A stretch of DNA of 64,000 nucleotides from Spraguea lophii. Its lineage: Eukaryota; Microsporidia; Spragueidae. The translations under genes and the position numbers were made by a program. This document shows positions 28,780-38,989 of this stretch, piece by piece. Position 1 is the stretch's first letter; each line of letters begins with the position of its first letter. The notes below the pieces were generated by a model. That model did not search any database. It had not been told where the DNA came from and saw nothing but the letters and a program-made list of their open reading frames with translations. Location: positions 1 through 64,000 of the forward strand of contig LDOQ01000212.1 of NCBI GenBank assembly GCA_001887945.1, read 5' to 3'.

Positions 28780-30429
28780 ATGAATGAAGATGAGAAGAAG
28801 ACGAAACCAAATCCTGATATTAATTATGATGGCTGTTCTATATGCTTATCAGATTTCACCAATACAGACAACCATAGACCAAGTTCACTCAAATGTGGCC
28901 ATATATTTGGTTTAGAATGTGTAAATAGTTGGTTTGGAAGAAATAAAACAATGCACTGTCCAATATGCGCAGTTATCTGCAGAAAAAGAGATATAAGAAA
29001 TCTTTATGCAACAAAAATTGTAGCATACGACGGTCATAAAGAAAAAGAACTTCTTAACGAATTACAGAAAGAAAAAAGAAAAATTATAGAAATTGAAAAA
29101 GAAAATGGATTTCTTAAAAATACAATAGAAATACTCAATCATCAAATAATACAAATAAAAACAGAAACACCAATAAACATACACAGAACACTCACACAAC
29201 AAGTAAAAGCACAGTCAACATCCATACATTACGATAAAGTTTCTAATTTCATTATAAATATCACACAAGCTAATAACACAACCATAATACGAAAATTCCA
29301 AATTTCCAATCTTACAATCAACGATCCAACAATACGATTAAATAAAGAATTATCAGCATCAAATATAAGATATTACGCAATAGAAAATATCAGTGAAATA
29401 TTAATACGTTTCAATAATACAAAACCCACATTAATAAAACCATCAAATAGAAATGATGGTAATATTTTTATATCCAATGCAAATATTCTTTATTCAATAA
29501 ATATCTATTCAGGAAATATCAATAATAAATATTATTTCAAAAATACAATAACCTCAATATACAATACTGAAGTAACACTTATAGGAGATGATAAAGGTAA
29601 TCTCAATATAATCGATGATAATATAATTGATGGTGGTAATAATTTAATAGAAAATAACGGTAATAATGTAAATGACTTAATTGATGGTAATGGTGATAGC
29701 AATAATGTAGTAGAAGGTAATAATAATGTAAATAATTTAATAGAAGATGACAATAACTTAACAGGAAATAATGGTAATGGTGATAATGTAATAGGAGATA
29801 ACAATGATAATAATTTAACAGAACAATCAGATAATAACCTAATACAACAATCAAACAACAATAATATAAATAATTCAACAGAAAATAACAACTCAACCGA
29901 AAACAACAATAACATAAATAATTCAACAGAAAAGAGTTTATTCAATAATAATTTCTATAATACTTTTACCAGAGATAATAATATTTTAATAAGAAATATT
30001 TTTAATAAGCCAATAACAAATATATTTTACAAAGAAGGACACATGTATATATCTACTTTCGATGGAATATATAAATCATATATATATAATTTTAAATTAA
30101 AATATAATATAGAAAATACACTCTGTATAGATTTTTATGAAAATAATAATTATTTTATTTCTACATTCAGAGATAAAGATAATAATATAAAATATATTAT
30201 AATAGATAAAGAAGAAAGAATAATTAATTTAGGATTAAAATCTTATAAGAAGCTTAAGAGTAAAATAGATAGATATTATTTTTATATTTGTGATGAAGAG
30301 TGTTTATATGTATATAATCATAAGAGAATAAAAGTAAATGAATATAAAGTAAAATATATTATTGATTTTATTATTGAAGAATCTTTTATTATCATTTTAA
30401 CAAATAAATTTATAAATATTTATTATTAA
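28780..30429 (+). CDS. RFWD3-like RING E3 ubiquitin ligase with Asn-rich insert
   Basis: Counting from Met at 28780, residues 18-75 form a RING with C19-x2-C22, then an HR...LKCGHIFGLEC stretch, W51, C60-x2-C63 and a trailing DIRNLYA. Spacing and side motifs match vertebrate RFWD3, a ligase acting on RPA and RAD51 at stalled forks. A coiled coil follows (about 87-127). The rest (about 150-549) looks like a decayed beta-propeller, interrupted at about residues 280-390 by Asn-rich imperfect repeats. An alternative in-frame ATG lies at 28741. Function by orthology is inferred, because the propeller is too diverged to confirm. Confidence 0.75.
   Translation: MNEDEKKTKPNPDINYDGCSICLSDFTNTDNHRPSSLKCGHIFGLECVNSWFGRNKTMHCPICAVICRKRDIRNLYATKIVAYDGHKEKELLNELQKEKRKIIEIEKENGFLKNTIEILNHQIIQIKTETPINIHRTLTQQVKAQSTSIHYDKVSNFIINITQANNTTIIRKFQISNLTINDPTIRLNKELSASNIRYYAIENISEILIRFNNTKPTLIKPSNRNDGNIFISNANILYSINIYSGNINNKYYFKNTITSIYNTEVTLIGDDKGNLNIIDDNIIDGGNNLIENNGNNVNDLIDGNGDSNNVVEGNNNVNNLIEDDNNLTGNNGNGDNVIGDNNDNNLTEQSDNNLIQQSNNNNINNSTENNNSTENNNNINNSTEKSLFNNNFYNTFTRDNNILIRNIFNKPITNIFYKEGHMYISTFDGIYKSYIYNFKLKYNIENTLCIDFYENNNYFISTFRDKDNNIKYIIIDKEERIINLGLKSYKKLKSKIDRYYFYICDEECLYVYNHKRIKVNEYKVKYIIDFIIEESFIIILTNKFINIYY
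29610..29935 (+). repeat. Asn-rich coding tandem repeat in the RFWD3-like gene
   Basis: Degenerate units built on GGTAATAATGTAAAT and AATTTAATAGAAGAT encode runs such as NNVNNLIEDDNN and NNSTENNN. The frame is kept throughout, so the expansion is tolerated in the protein. It resembles the expansions in Prp8. Confidence 0.65.
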
Positions 30430-30666
30430 ATTGTATTTATATTATGGTAGTTATATTATTATAATGGTATTGGTATAATGATAATATTATAGTGGTATTT
30501 TTATATTACTTTATTAGTATAATGTTTTTATATAACTGTTATAAATTATATGTATATTATATCACTTTGTTATTCTCAATATATTGTCAGTTATTATAGA
30601 TATTTTATTTTATATAAATTTTTGGAGGTAAATTTTTTTAAGATAGCAAAAATTAAGAGTGATCTA

Positions 30667-30669
30667 CCC
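30667..30669 (+). promoter_or_regulatory. CCC start-proximal motif deciding the thymidylate kinase start at 30673
   Basis: CCC ends 3 nt before the ATG at 30673. The upstream in-frame extension (from 30550) encodes Tyr/Phe-rich sequence not found in the family. Confidence 0.6.
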
Positions 30670-30672
30670 ATA

Positions 30673-31299
30673 ATGCATGGATTGTTTATTGTTATTGAAG
30701 GTATTGATTGTAGTGGTAAATCTACAATTATTAGATTATTGAAGAAAATATTGGAAAAAACACTGGTAAATAATTCTGAGAATACAAATAATTTATTACA
30801 ATGTGATTTGGGTATAACTTCTATACGCTTTCCTGATAGAACTACTGGCACTGGTAAGATTTTGGATGAGCATTTACGGAAAATAAATATTCTTAATCCT
30901 AGAACATCACATTTGGTTTTTAGTGCGAATAGATGGGAAAAAGAGAAAAAAATTATAGAATTGAAAAAAGATAATATTGTATTATGTGATAGATATTATT
31001 ATTCTGGTATTGCGTATACTGTGGCGCAGGGTGTAGATGTAGATTGGTGTAAAATGGCTGATCGAGGATTGCCTAAGCCGGATATTTTATTTTTGATTGA
31101 TATTAAATCGGATGTTGTGAAGGATAGGAAAGGGTTTGGAAGTGAATTTTATGAATATGAGGATTTTCAAACAAAAGTTTATGAAATACTTAAAAAAGTA
31201 ACATTGGAAGATAATGCAGTGTTGGTAGATGGATCTTTGAGTCAAGAAGATATTGTTGAGAAAATGAAAGACGTGATAATGAATAAATTACAAAAATAA
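30673..31299 (+). CDS. Thymidylate kinase
   Basis: It phosphorylates dTMP to dTDP in the nucleus or cytosol. Counting from the Met at 30673, the P-loop EGIDCSGKST (residues about 8-17) follows a MHGLFIVI strand. An Asp-Arg-Thr-Thr-Gly dTMP-binding segment, the DRYYYSGIAYT motif (about residues 105-115) and the LPKPDILFLID strand are all family hallmarks. Length is 208 residues, close to yeast Cdc8 (216). The start chosen here follows the CCC motif and removes 41 unlikely residues. The gene converges on eIF6 with an 18-bp gap. Confidence 0.92.
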   Translation: MHGLFIVIEGIDCSGKSTIIRLLKKILEKTLVNNSENTNNLLQCDLGITSIRFPDRTTGTGKILDEHLRKINILNPRTSHLVFSANRWEKEKKIIELKKDNIVLCDRYYYSGIAYTVAQGVDVDWCKMADRGLPKPDILFLIDIKSDVVKDRKGFGSEFYEYEDFQTKVYEILKKVTLEDNAVLVDGSLSQEDIVEKMKDVIMNKLQK

Positions 31300-31317
31300 A
31301 GATTTATTATTAAATAT

Positions 31318-32040
31318 TTATTTAACCAAATCTTCTATCCACGCTTTCTGTTTTGTTTCTTCATCTTCGTCTGTTAACTTAAATACTGAATCTATGACAG
31401 AAATTTCTCTCTGCGTAGACCTATTTCCTGTAAATCCTATCCAATCATTCACTACTAAACCTGCTCCAAGAACAGTGGATCCCATATTTACTGTACCAGC
31501 AATTACAGCTAATCCTAACATATCTTTAAGTTCCTCCATTTCATCTTGTGATGTTGATGGGTGTACCAATAATCCTCTATTATTCATAACAGCAAATGAA
31601 CCCACAAGTGATTCTGGTCCTATTTTTCTTTTAATTACTTCCACACCAAGAATATGTTGTATAATTTCTATACTTCCATCATCTAAATCTGGATTTACTA
31701 TTGCAAATTTATCATTGCAGCATATTACGTTACCCAATGCATTTAATTTCTCATCGATTTTTTTAATTCTTATGCCATCAGGAAGAGAATTTCTGATATG
31801 AAGTACTTCTTGATCAGATGCTGTTTGTGGAAGCAGTAATCCTTTGTTATTACCACAACACAATGATCCTACGGTACGTATACTATTGATTCGTGTTTCT
31901 ACTATTGGAATATCCAAACGTTCTTCAAAAACAGAATAAAAATTTCTACAGGTACTTTGACCAATTATACAGTAACTGTTAGTCAATGTGCAATGTGCAC
32001 CAACATCGTTACTTCCTTCAAAATCTAATTTGTATGCCAT
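31318..32040 (-). CDS. TIF6: Translation initiation factor 6 (ribosome anti-association factor)
   Basis: eIF6 binds the 60S subunit, is needed for its maturation and blocks premature joining with 40S. The protein (240 residues, family about 245) has the five-fold pseudo-symmetric beta/alpha repeats, seen as recurring Gly-Leu-Leu/Val and CCGNNKGLLLP, NNRGLLVHP and ALGNVICCND-type units. The N-terminal FEGSNDVGAHCTLTN is diagnostic. ACCCC directly precedes the ATG. The divergent mini-RING gene starts about 190 bp away, with a tRNA-like repeat head in between. Confidence 0.95.
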   Translation of the reverse strand: MAYKLDFEGSNDVGAHCTLTNSYCIIGQSTCRNFYSVFEERLDIPIVETRINSIRTVGSLCCGNNKGLLLPQTASDQEVLHIRNSLPDGIRIKKIDEKLNALGNVICCNDKFAIVNPDLDDGSIEIIQHILGVEVIKRKIGPESLVGSFAVMNNRGLLVHPSTSQDEMEELKDMLGLAVIAGTVNMGSTVLGAGLVVNDWIGFTGNRSTQREISVIDSVFKLTDEDEETKQKAWIEDLVK

Positions 32041-32089
32041 GGGGTTAATAAAATAAAATTATAGTTACATATTTTTTTTGGAAAAAATA

Positions 32090-32170
32090 AAATATGATAT
32101 AATGATCGTTATAACCAAATTACGAATATAATGAGTTCGAGTCCTTCAGCCAAAAGGTTTTTCAAAAAGA
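32090..32170 (+). mobile_element. tRNA-like head fragment of the dispersed repeat, copy L
   Basis: It has TTATAACCAAATTACGAATA and a box-B-like GAGTTCGAGTCC followed by an A-rich tract, matching the heads of copies C, E and G. No body follows. The cloverleaf does not close (the T-stem is mismatched), so it is not a functional tRNA. It sits in the shared promoter region of eIF6 and the mini-RING gene. Confidence 0.45.
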
Positions 32171-32233
32171 AAACGAATAGAATATTTTAAAAAGAAAATG
32201 GATAAAATATTTTAAAAAGAAAAAAATTAGCCC

Positions 32234-32458
32234 ATGGAAAAAATATTATCATTATTGAATTGTAAAATCTGTAACAAAATATTTACACATCCTTCTCTTA
32301 CACCATGCAATCATATATTTTGTTTAAATTGTTTAAAACCATTGAAAACATGTTTTATATGCAAAGAAGATATAGATAACAATTTTGTTCCGAAAACATT
32401 TTTACGTATGCATATATTCGTTGAGTATTTTAAAAAAAATTGTGTAAAAGAAAATTAA
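32234..32458 (+). CDS. Mini RING-finger protein (74 residues)
   Basis: It is almost entirely one C3HC4 RING: Cys10, Cys13, Cys25, His27, Cys30, Cys33, Cys40, Cys43, all present. The LTPCNHIFC segment and the following FVPKTFLR recall the Rad18-type RING, but no other domain is present. It is probably an E2-binding module or minimal ubiquitin ligase; its partner is unknown. CCC directly precedes the ATG. It converges with deoxyhypusine synthase with a 10-bp gap. Confidence 0.8.
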   Translation: MEKILSLLNCKICNKIFTHPSLTPCNHIFCLNCLKPLKTCFICKEDIDNNFVPKTFLRMHIFVEYFKKNCVKEN

Positions 32459-32468
32459 AAAATAAAAT

Positions 32469-33395
32469 TTAAATAAAACATTGTTTTACAATTATAGGTA
32501 AAAGTAAACTTACATCACCTATGACTTTTGTTACTTTTTCGTCTGTAGCTTCATCTATACTAGGATCTGGATCTGAACTATCATATTTTTCTTTTGTTGT
32601 TATAACAACACAATTTCCTTTGTTTTCAACAGCGTTTAAAACCCTATTTTTCACCAAACCATCACCCAAAACGATTCCGCTATCTATTTTATGTGCGTAG
32701 AATAATCTTATATCTTCTACAATATCAAGTTTCAATTTATTTCTATGTTTTGAAAATGTAATAATATCTCCTATGGAACCATCTACTACTCCTATTGGAA
32801 ATATGGGTATATTATTTTTCTGGGCCCAATATAAATAGGAGCCTTCGCCTAAATCTTTTGATATTAATTTAAGAAAAACACTTGGTGCCAATACTAATGG
32901 ATTAGTTTCTGTATAATTCATTGTTAACTCTTCTAATTTTTTGTTTATAAATTTTTCCAGATTAACATATGCTTCATTTGGGATTATAATATTTCCTACT
33001 CTATTAAGTCCATTTTCTCTCATTTCTTTTCCATTTTCATTCCAACTACAATTATAAAATTTCTCATTGAATGATTTCATCATATCTTCTTCTATTCCAC
33101 CACCAGTGGTTATAATCATATCTATTTTTTTATTTTTAACTAAATATTTTATAATATTTTGTAATCCTGAAGATATTATATTACTAGTAAAAGCTAACAC
33201 TGTTTTACCTTTCATATTTTTTATTTTCTGAATTGCATAATAAAAATCTGTTGCTTGAAATCCGATATTTTTATAATTTTGGAATATTTCTTCGTAGGTT
33301 AAGTTGTTTTCAAAATCTGGAAATTCAATAATTCCTTCTAATTTTATATCATCTTTTATCTTTGCAGCCAAATCATTTACACATTTTTTTGTCAT
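32469..33395 (-). CDS. DYS1: Deoxyhypusine synthase, with a divergent active-site region
   Basis: It transfers the aminobutyl group of spermidine to a Lys of eIF5A using NAD. Clear family blocks are TSNIISSGLQ, TTGGGIEED (NAD binding), KEMRENGLNRVGNIIIPN, YYWAQ-like YLYWAQKNNIP, DGSIGD, DIVEDIRL and DASL-like GDVSLLLPIIV. It is 308 residues against about 370-390 usual. The normally near-invariant segment around the catalytic Lys (the SWGK region) is shortened and changed: DEATDEK is followed by a deletion of about six residues, the Trp is lost, and GGGxVK reads GDGLVK. Activity may be altered, or a second subunit may be needed as in trypanosomatids. ACCC directly precedes the ATG. Confidence 0.88.
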   Translation of the reverse strand: MTKKCVNDLAAKIKDDIKLEGIIEFPDFENNLTYEEIFQNYKNIGFQATDFYYAIQKIKNMKGKTVLAFTSNIISSGLQNIIKYLVKNKKIDMIITTGGGIEEDMMKSFNEKFYNCSWNENGKEMRENGLNRVGNIIIPNEAYVNLEKFINKKLEELTMNYTETNPLVLAPSVFLKLISKDLGEGSYLYWAQKNNIPIFPIGVVDGSIGDIITFSKHRNKLKLDIVEDIRLFYAHKIDSGIVLGDGLVKNRVLNAVENKGNCVVITTKEKYDSSDPDPSIDEATDEKVTKVIGDVSLLLPIIVKQCFI

Positions 33396-33489
33396 GGGTA
33401 AAGTTTTGAGAAAAATTATTAAAGGGTTCTCAATGATAGTCAGATTTGAAATATCTGAAAATACAAGATTAGGGTCATTTTTAATACGG

Positions 33490-33811
33490 GGTTAAATAGT
33501 TGATAATATTGTGATATTACATAATTATATACAATTTCGCTATTAGATTATAATAATCCTAATTGACATTATGAAAAGACTTTAAATCAAGTATTGGCAT
33601 TAGTTGTATTATAACCATGAAAGAGTTTATGAATTATATAAACCAGGAGACATGTATTATATCCAAATTTTAAACACGATGGCGTATAATAAAAAATCTA
33701 CTTAATACATATCATAGTATATAACAAATAAAAGTTTACAATAATTTTGCAATGAAAGGTAATAAATCATGATAGGCTGCAACTTATCAGGAAACTTATA
33801 TAAAAGTTTCA
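33490..33811 (+). mobile_element. Dispersed SINE-like repeat, copy F (strongly decayed)
   Basis: It is recognisable by overall order: an initial AGTTGATAATATTG, CTATTAGATTATAAT, a ATGGCGTATAATAAAA segment, and an intact 3' end GCTGCAACTTATCAGGAAAC followed by ATAAAAGTTTCA. Most of the middle is diverged, so this is an old insertion. Confidence 0.55.
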
Positions 33812-34106
33812 AATAATAAATAATTAAATAATTTAGTGTTAGTTGTTTATAACTTTTTAAAAATAAGCCGCATCTCTATTTCCCTCTATTTTTGATCAAG
33901 GGAAAATGGGGAAATGAGAGGAATTGACTTAAAAGGAAACATTTTCATTTTTTCTGGAAAAAAATAAAGGTAGTGAAAAATCCCAAATCTATTGTATTCA
34001 TTCGTAATGTCTTTCTTTTCGAAATGTCAAATGAATATAAGATGGTATTCTATCTAAATTAATACCTTTCAAAAAAAAGTATATAATAAAAAATGTATTT
34101 TGTTAT

Positions 34107-36830
34107 ATGTTTATTTTATTATTAATTTTACGTATGTTACTCGCGGGTGAACAAACATTTAATAATCGAGATCATAATATTTTGCTTAGCTTCATACCTT
34201 TTTCACGCCAGGACGAAATGCGTTATATTTTGGCTGATTTTAAATCTAATCCTGATTTGTATTGCGAATATAAAATTGATTTACTTGAAAGAGGTTGTGT
34301 ATCAATAGAGATAAGGAGATTATGTAATCCCGATTTAAAAACAAAAGATAATATTCTTCCGAAAATATTTTGCGAAATAGATAATCTTAAGATACTTAAT
34401 CTTTCTTATTTAAAATTAAGTACATTGCCCGAAGAATTTAAAAATCTTACGAATTTAGAAAATTTATATTTACAAGCAAATAACTTTGCAGAATTGCCTA
34501 AAGTCTTATGTACATTAAAAAATCTAAAAGAGCTTAATTTATCACATAATAAATTAGATTTTATACCTCATTGGATTATAAAAATGCAAAATCTTGAAAA
34601 ACTTTATATTTCATATTCATTACTGAAAAGGATAAGTTGTAATATTTTTAAAATGAAGAAGCTAAAAGAATTGGATTTGACTGGAAACGTTTCTTTATTT
34701 TCTAAAGATAATTACAAACAGGCATTTGACTATTCGATATATCAAGATGGTCAAAACGTAGAAAAGCTTAGCGAAGAAAGTCAAAATATATCTATAGATA
34801 TGGAAAATAATGGAACTTTTAAAAAATTATATCTTGTTTGTCTTCACATGTCAAAATTTCCTGAGATCATGAATAGATTCCGTAGTTTAGAATTTCTTAA
34901 TCTTAAATCCAATCGTTTTCACGAAATACCTCAAGAGATCCATTCATTTGATAAATTAAAAGAAATAGATATTTCATTTAATCAAATAGAAAAGGTATTT
35001 ATTTGTAATGGAATGTTTAAAAATTTACAAATACTAAAACTTGACGAAAATAAAATAAATCAATTTATAATTCAGGATGATGCGTTAAAAACCCTGGAAA
35101 AATTATATCTGTTCTATAATAGAATTTGTAAATTGGATAGAAATATTTTAGGATTAGAAAATCTAAATTATTTATCTATAGATGATAATAATATAGAAGA
35201 AATAGAAAAATATACATACACCGGTAATAACTTAATAAATCTAAGAATTCAGGTGAAGGATATCAGCGTAATACCAAATATTTTTGCGTATAATCGTATA
35301 CGCGCATTATTTATTAGATGTAAAGAACCTTTTCAAGGAGAAATTGATATATTCGAACATATTCCACTCGATTCAAAAATAGAACACTTAAAATTATCTG
35401 ATTGTTATTTATATAGTATTCCATATAATATTTTTAAATTACCAAATCTGGTTAGTGTGAATCTTTATTTTAATAGTATAATTAAATTAGATAATTATTT
35501 TGGTTTCAATGGCGCTTTAAAAGAATTGGATATTTCTTGTAATATGATATATAGTATTGATGGCAGTATATTTGATATAATTACTTTAGAACGATTAAAT
35601 CTTAGATGTAATAGAATATATTTTCTTCCAGCACAAATAAATAATATTAGTAATAGCATTATAAAAATAAATTTGCATGATAATCCATTACGTCCGAATG
35701 ATCTTCTCGATCAAACTAATAATAGATTAATAAGCATTGAACAAGTGAATTCTGATATAATAAGAAATATTCAATTTGATAGGGAACGGCTTTCGAGAAT
35801 CACGGATTTGAGTGTATTAAATAGATTACAAAATAAAAACTTTGATATAAAAGTAAAAAATTTCTATGCTGGGCTTAATATCCCGAATAATGAAAGATTG
35901 AATTTGGATAAAATAAAAGAATGTAAAGAAATTAAACCTGATGGTTATAAAAACTCGAAAGAAGAACTTAAAAATATATTAAAAAATGTTTTTGAGTATG
36001 TAAAACCATTTAAAAAGAAAAAAAAATTAGAATTTCTAATGAGAAAGTTATACGAGTATTTTGGTGTTTTGGATGACGAAGATCAAAAACTATTAAGACC
36101 AACAGTTTTTGCTAAGGTAAATTCTATTGTTGATTATTTTGAATCTATATTTGATATGATGAATGAGATAAAAGAATCGAAAAAAGATTTTGTAGACGAT
36201 ATAATTGTGAGACTTTTAAATGCTCTTAATTTTAAGTTAGACAACACAAAGGACGACGTTCCATGCTTAGACGGACAGGGGGAGGCTTTTATTGAAGCTT
36301 ATATGAAATTAAAATTAGGTGGAGATTATACTGTCGTAGATCAAAAGATAATGCATATAATAGCCGATTTAAAAGAAGAAATAATAAAAAACATAACCAC
36401 AGGGTTAGGTGAAAAAGAAGAATTAGAAACATTTTTAGCATGGAAAAACATATTGTCTGAAGAATTAGGATTTCAAAAAGTAATAAATTTATATGGTAAT
36501 AGTTCTAAGATTTCAAAACTCCATGATAAAAAATATATTTTAGAACAATTCTTTGATAGATTTACTTTACAATCAATAACTGATGAAATTAATAAACATT
36601 TGAAGAAATCAGAATCAGGATTAAGGTTTTATAACCAAGTATCGGAATATATATTCATTACTGTACCGGACAAAGATGCAAGCAATATTTTTGAATATAT
36701 ACAAGACGATGATGATGATGATGGCTATTTAAAGCTGAAAAATGAAGGTGGAGAGTTTATATTAAATTTATTAGGATATTTAGATGAGAATATGGATATA
36801 AGTAAGATGATATCAAAAGTTAATATTTAA
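34107..36830 (+). CDS. Secreted LRR protein with NEL-like C-terminal domain (most diverged member)
   Basis: This 907-residue protein has a signal peptide (1 to about 14), LRRs over about residues 80-570 (for example LKELNLSHNKLDFIP, LKELDISCNMI), and a helical C-terminal domain (about 600-905). The Cys-x-Asp motif is Cys720-Leu-Asp722 in a VPCLDGQGEAF segment, followed by a glutamate-rich EELETFLAWKNILSEELGF helix that is the closest of the three to the conserved helix of bacterial NEL domains. It also has a KKKK patch near residue 637. Divergence from the other two makes the shared CxD a meaningful conservation. There is no membrane anchor and no CCC start motif. Confidence 0.8.
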   Translation: MFILLLILRMLLAGEQTFNNRDHNILLSFIPFSRQDEMRYILADFKSNPDLYCEYKIDLLERGCVSIEIRRLCNPDLKTKDNILPKIFCEIDNLKILNLSYLKLSTLPEEFKNLTNLENLYLQANNFAELPKVLCTLKNLKELNLSHNKLDFIPHWIIKMQNLEKLYISYSLLKRISCNIFKMKKLKELDLTGNVSLFSKDNYKQAFDYSIYQDGQNVEKLSEESQNISIDMENNGTFKKLYLVCLHMSKFPEIMNRFRSLEFLNLKSNRFHEIPQEIHSFDKLKEIDISFNQIEKVFICNGMFKNLQILKLDENKINQFIIQDDALKTLEKLYLFYNRICKLDRNILGLENLNYLSIDDNNIEEIEKYTYTGNNLINLRIQVKDISVIPNIFAYNRIRALFIRCKEPFQGEIDIFEHIPLDSKIEHLKLSDCYLYSIPYNIFKLPNLVSVNLYFNSIIKLDNYFGFNGALKELDISCNMIYSIDGSIFDIITLERLNLRCNRIYFLPAQINNISNSIIKINLHDNPLRPNDLLDQTNNRLISIEQVNSDIIRNIQFDRERLSRITDLSVLNRLQNKNFDIKVKNFYAGLNIPNNERLNLDKIKECKEIKPDGYKNSKEELKNILKNVFEYVKPFKKKKKLEFLMRKLYEYFGVLDDEDQKLLRPTVFAKVNSIVDYFESIFDMMNEIKESKKDFVDDIIVRLLNALNFKLDNTKDDVPCLDGQGEAFIEAYMKLKLGGDYTVVDQKIMHIIADLKEEIIKNITTGLGEKEELETFLAWKNILSEELGFQKVINLYGNSSKISKLHDKKYILEQFFDRFTLQSITDEINKHLKKSESGLRFYNQVSEYIFITVPDKDASNIFEYIQDDDDDDGYLKLKNEGGEFILNLLGYLDENMDISKMISKVNI

Positions 36831-37620
36831 AAAATCAACGGGTTTCGAAATATATGGCTACACTTAATCAAGTAACTTTGATTATAATTAAACTTTAATA
36901 CTAAAAACAGGGTATAAATAATAATGGATGCTCTAAATAATTTAAAATGATAAATGTTTCTCATTAAAATTCAGCGCAATTCAATATACAAAAATTGATT
37001 CGAAGATTAAAATTATTATTTACATTTCCGAGTTTATTTCAAGATAATTTTTTATATAGAATTTTATTGTAATAACAAAATCCATGTTTCTTTTTTAAAT
37101 ATCACATTTTCTCAAAAGTTTTAAATTTTTTAAAAATCGGAAAACGAAGAAGTTGGAACTTTTTTAATTTTGCATATCTCTTTATCTATATGATTATACA
37201 AATTTTTTAAAATAAACAACTCTAATAAAGTTTTTAATGATATATTAATGCCTGTTCTCAATGGTTTTGAAAAGTCACGGGTTTAGTTTTTCAAAAACAA
37301 AGAACTTTTGGAAACATTTGCGGATTGCAATTTTTATGCTCGGGATATGTTCAATTTCAAAAGAAATAGGATTCTGGCAAAAATATGTGGAAATACAAAG
37401 ACACATCATAAGTGAAGAAAAGACCACAAATTTTGTAAGGTCCGGATGTATTTTCTAGAAATTTTTTATTTCATTGGCATCTGAAATATTATGTATTTAT
37501 TGTTTTTACAATAATTATACAATGGAAAATTCTATTGACATGCGAATATTAGACAAAATACGTTAATATCTTTTTCGAAATTAAGAATAACAATTTTTAT
37601 AGATTATAAAAACGATTTTA
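36831..37620. other. Intergenic region, possible N-terminal transposase remnant
   Basis: It precedes the recognisable transposase remains. A 65-codon plus-strand frame at 37261-37458 (with FWKHLRIAIFMLGICSIS-like sequence) may be the decayed N-terminal region of the same element, but has no diagnostic motif. Confidence 0.35.
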
Positions 37621-37956
37621 GGTGATAATGGCATAATATCTTAATTTGATGAAAGTATGTTTTGCCACAAACCAAAATATCATAAAGATAGACTAAAAGA
37701 AAATAATAATATGTGTTTAGTAATGCATATACTAGTTATACACCGTGTAAAAGTTTTATGCATGTAGTTGAAGATTGATTCCAAGAAATGTTGTTACCAA
37801 TAATAAGTGAAGTATGTTTACTTGGTAATCTAATTGGAGTAACTAATAGTTAGATATAAAAACATACAAAAGAGATATTCACGAAACTGCCACTCATAAA
37901 AGAAATTTTGTTTATCCCGAAATTGGTGTCAACACACAATGAATAAACCGTATTGG
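37621..37956 (+). pseudogene. Decayed Merlin/IS1016-like (ISXO2-type) DDE transposase
   Basis: Reading the plus strand across frames gives FDESMFCHKPKYHKDR (the first catalytic Asp motif; 37645-37692), then a YMxVVED-like FMHVVED stretch leading to LLPIISEV (about 37756-37812), and NFVYPEIGVNTQ near the end (about 37905-37938). These are the ordered landmarks of ISXO2/Merlin transposases. The second Asp region is lost and the final Glu follows a stop, so the gene is dead. It sits between two LRR genes. Confidence 0.75.
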
Positions 37957-38989
37957 AATAACAAAAAAAAGAGTTAAAAGTAAAATGAAATAAAAAAAAA
38001 ATAATATAAATTTATATTAAAAAATAAATTTTCAGAGATAATATTATAAAAACTTATATTGATAAATTACCTGGGATATTTAAATATGAAGATATTAGCA
38101 GTTAAAATCTTATTCGCAAATTTACCTATCTTCTTTTTAGAACAAAATCATACGCGATTTTAAATTTTTTAAAAAAATTTTGTTTTTAAAAAAAATCGTT
38201 AACTTATGTAAATTCTCGATATTTTCTGTTGGAATAATGCAATTCATTATATACGACTGGGAGATTTTTAAGGAAAAAATTTCCATTTATATATCTTTTC
38301 CATGTGGAATTGTGTTTATTGTTATCTGATACAATCAAATATTATTCGTTCGTTATGGAATATCCACTAATTATTTTTTATAATTGATCTCTAAATCTCT
38401 AGAATTAATTAAATATCAAGATCGCCTACATAATTTAAAGATATTTTTTCTTCAAAATATTTTTTAAAAACCATTTGTCCCTTTATCGTTTTTCGGCATA
38501 GACATTAATAATCATATTTCCTTTTTCGTGACATAATTTATGTATCTTCTAAAAATAACTTCTTTAAAAAATCTTAATTACAATCCTTTCACATTTCAAT
38601 CTTATCGTTAGAGTTTACTGGTATTGTCGCCTGGCATCTTTATAATTTTAAATATTTTATTTAATTTTCAAACATTTTAAAACGGAAAAAGCGGAAAAAA
38701 ATCTAGAGATTTATTTTTATATAAGGTAAATTGGAAAAATATATGAAAATTTAAGAAATGTACAGCTTTAAATATTAGATTGTATTATTATTATATATTT
38801 AAGTCATTGATAATTATTTTGTATTATAACAGTGACTAAAAACAATAATTTAATTGTTAAATCGTTATTTTTTATTTTCTAGCTTCAGGTTTTTTTAGGA
38901 AAATATAAATTTCCCTTTTAAAGCTGATTTAATCGCCATATAAACCTAATATAAAAAATTACTTTATATTACGATAAAAATAATATACC
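37957..38989. other. Intergenic AT-rich DNA upstream of an LRR gene
   Basis: No gene or clear repeat is recognised beyond the end of the dead transposase. Confidence 0.4.

Noticed and set aside
32090..32170. A functional tRNA gene at the box-B-like GAGTTCGAGTCC
   Set aside because: The T-stem does not pair and no acceptor or anticodon stem can be drawn. It matches the heads of the dispersed repeat instead.
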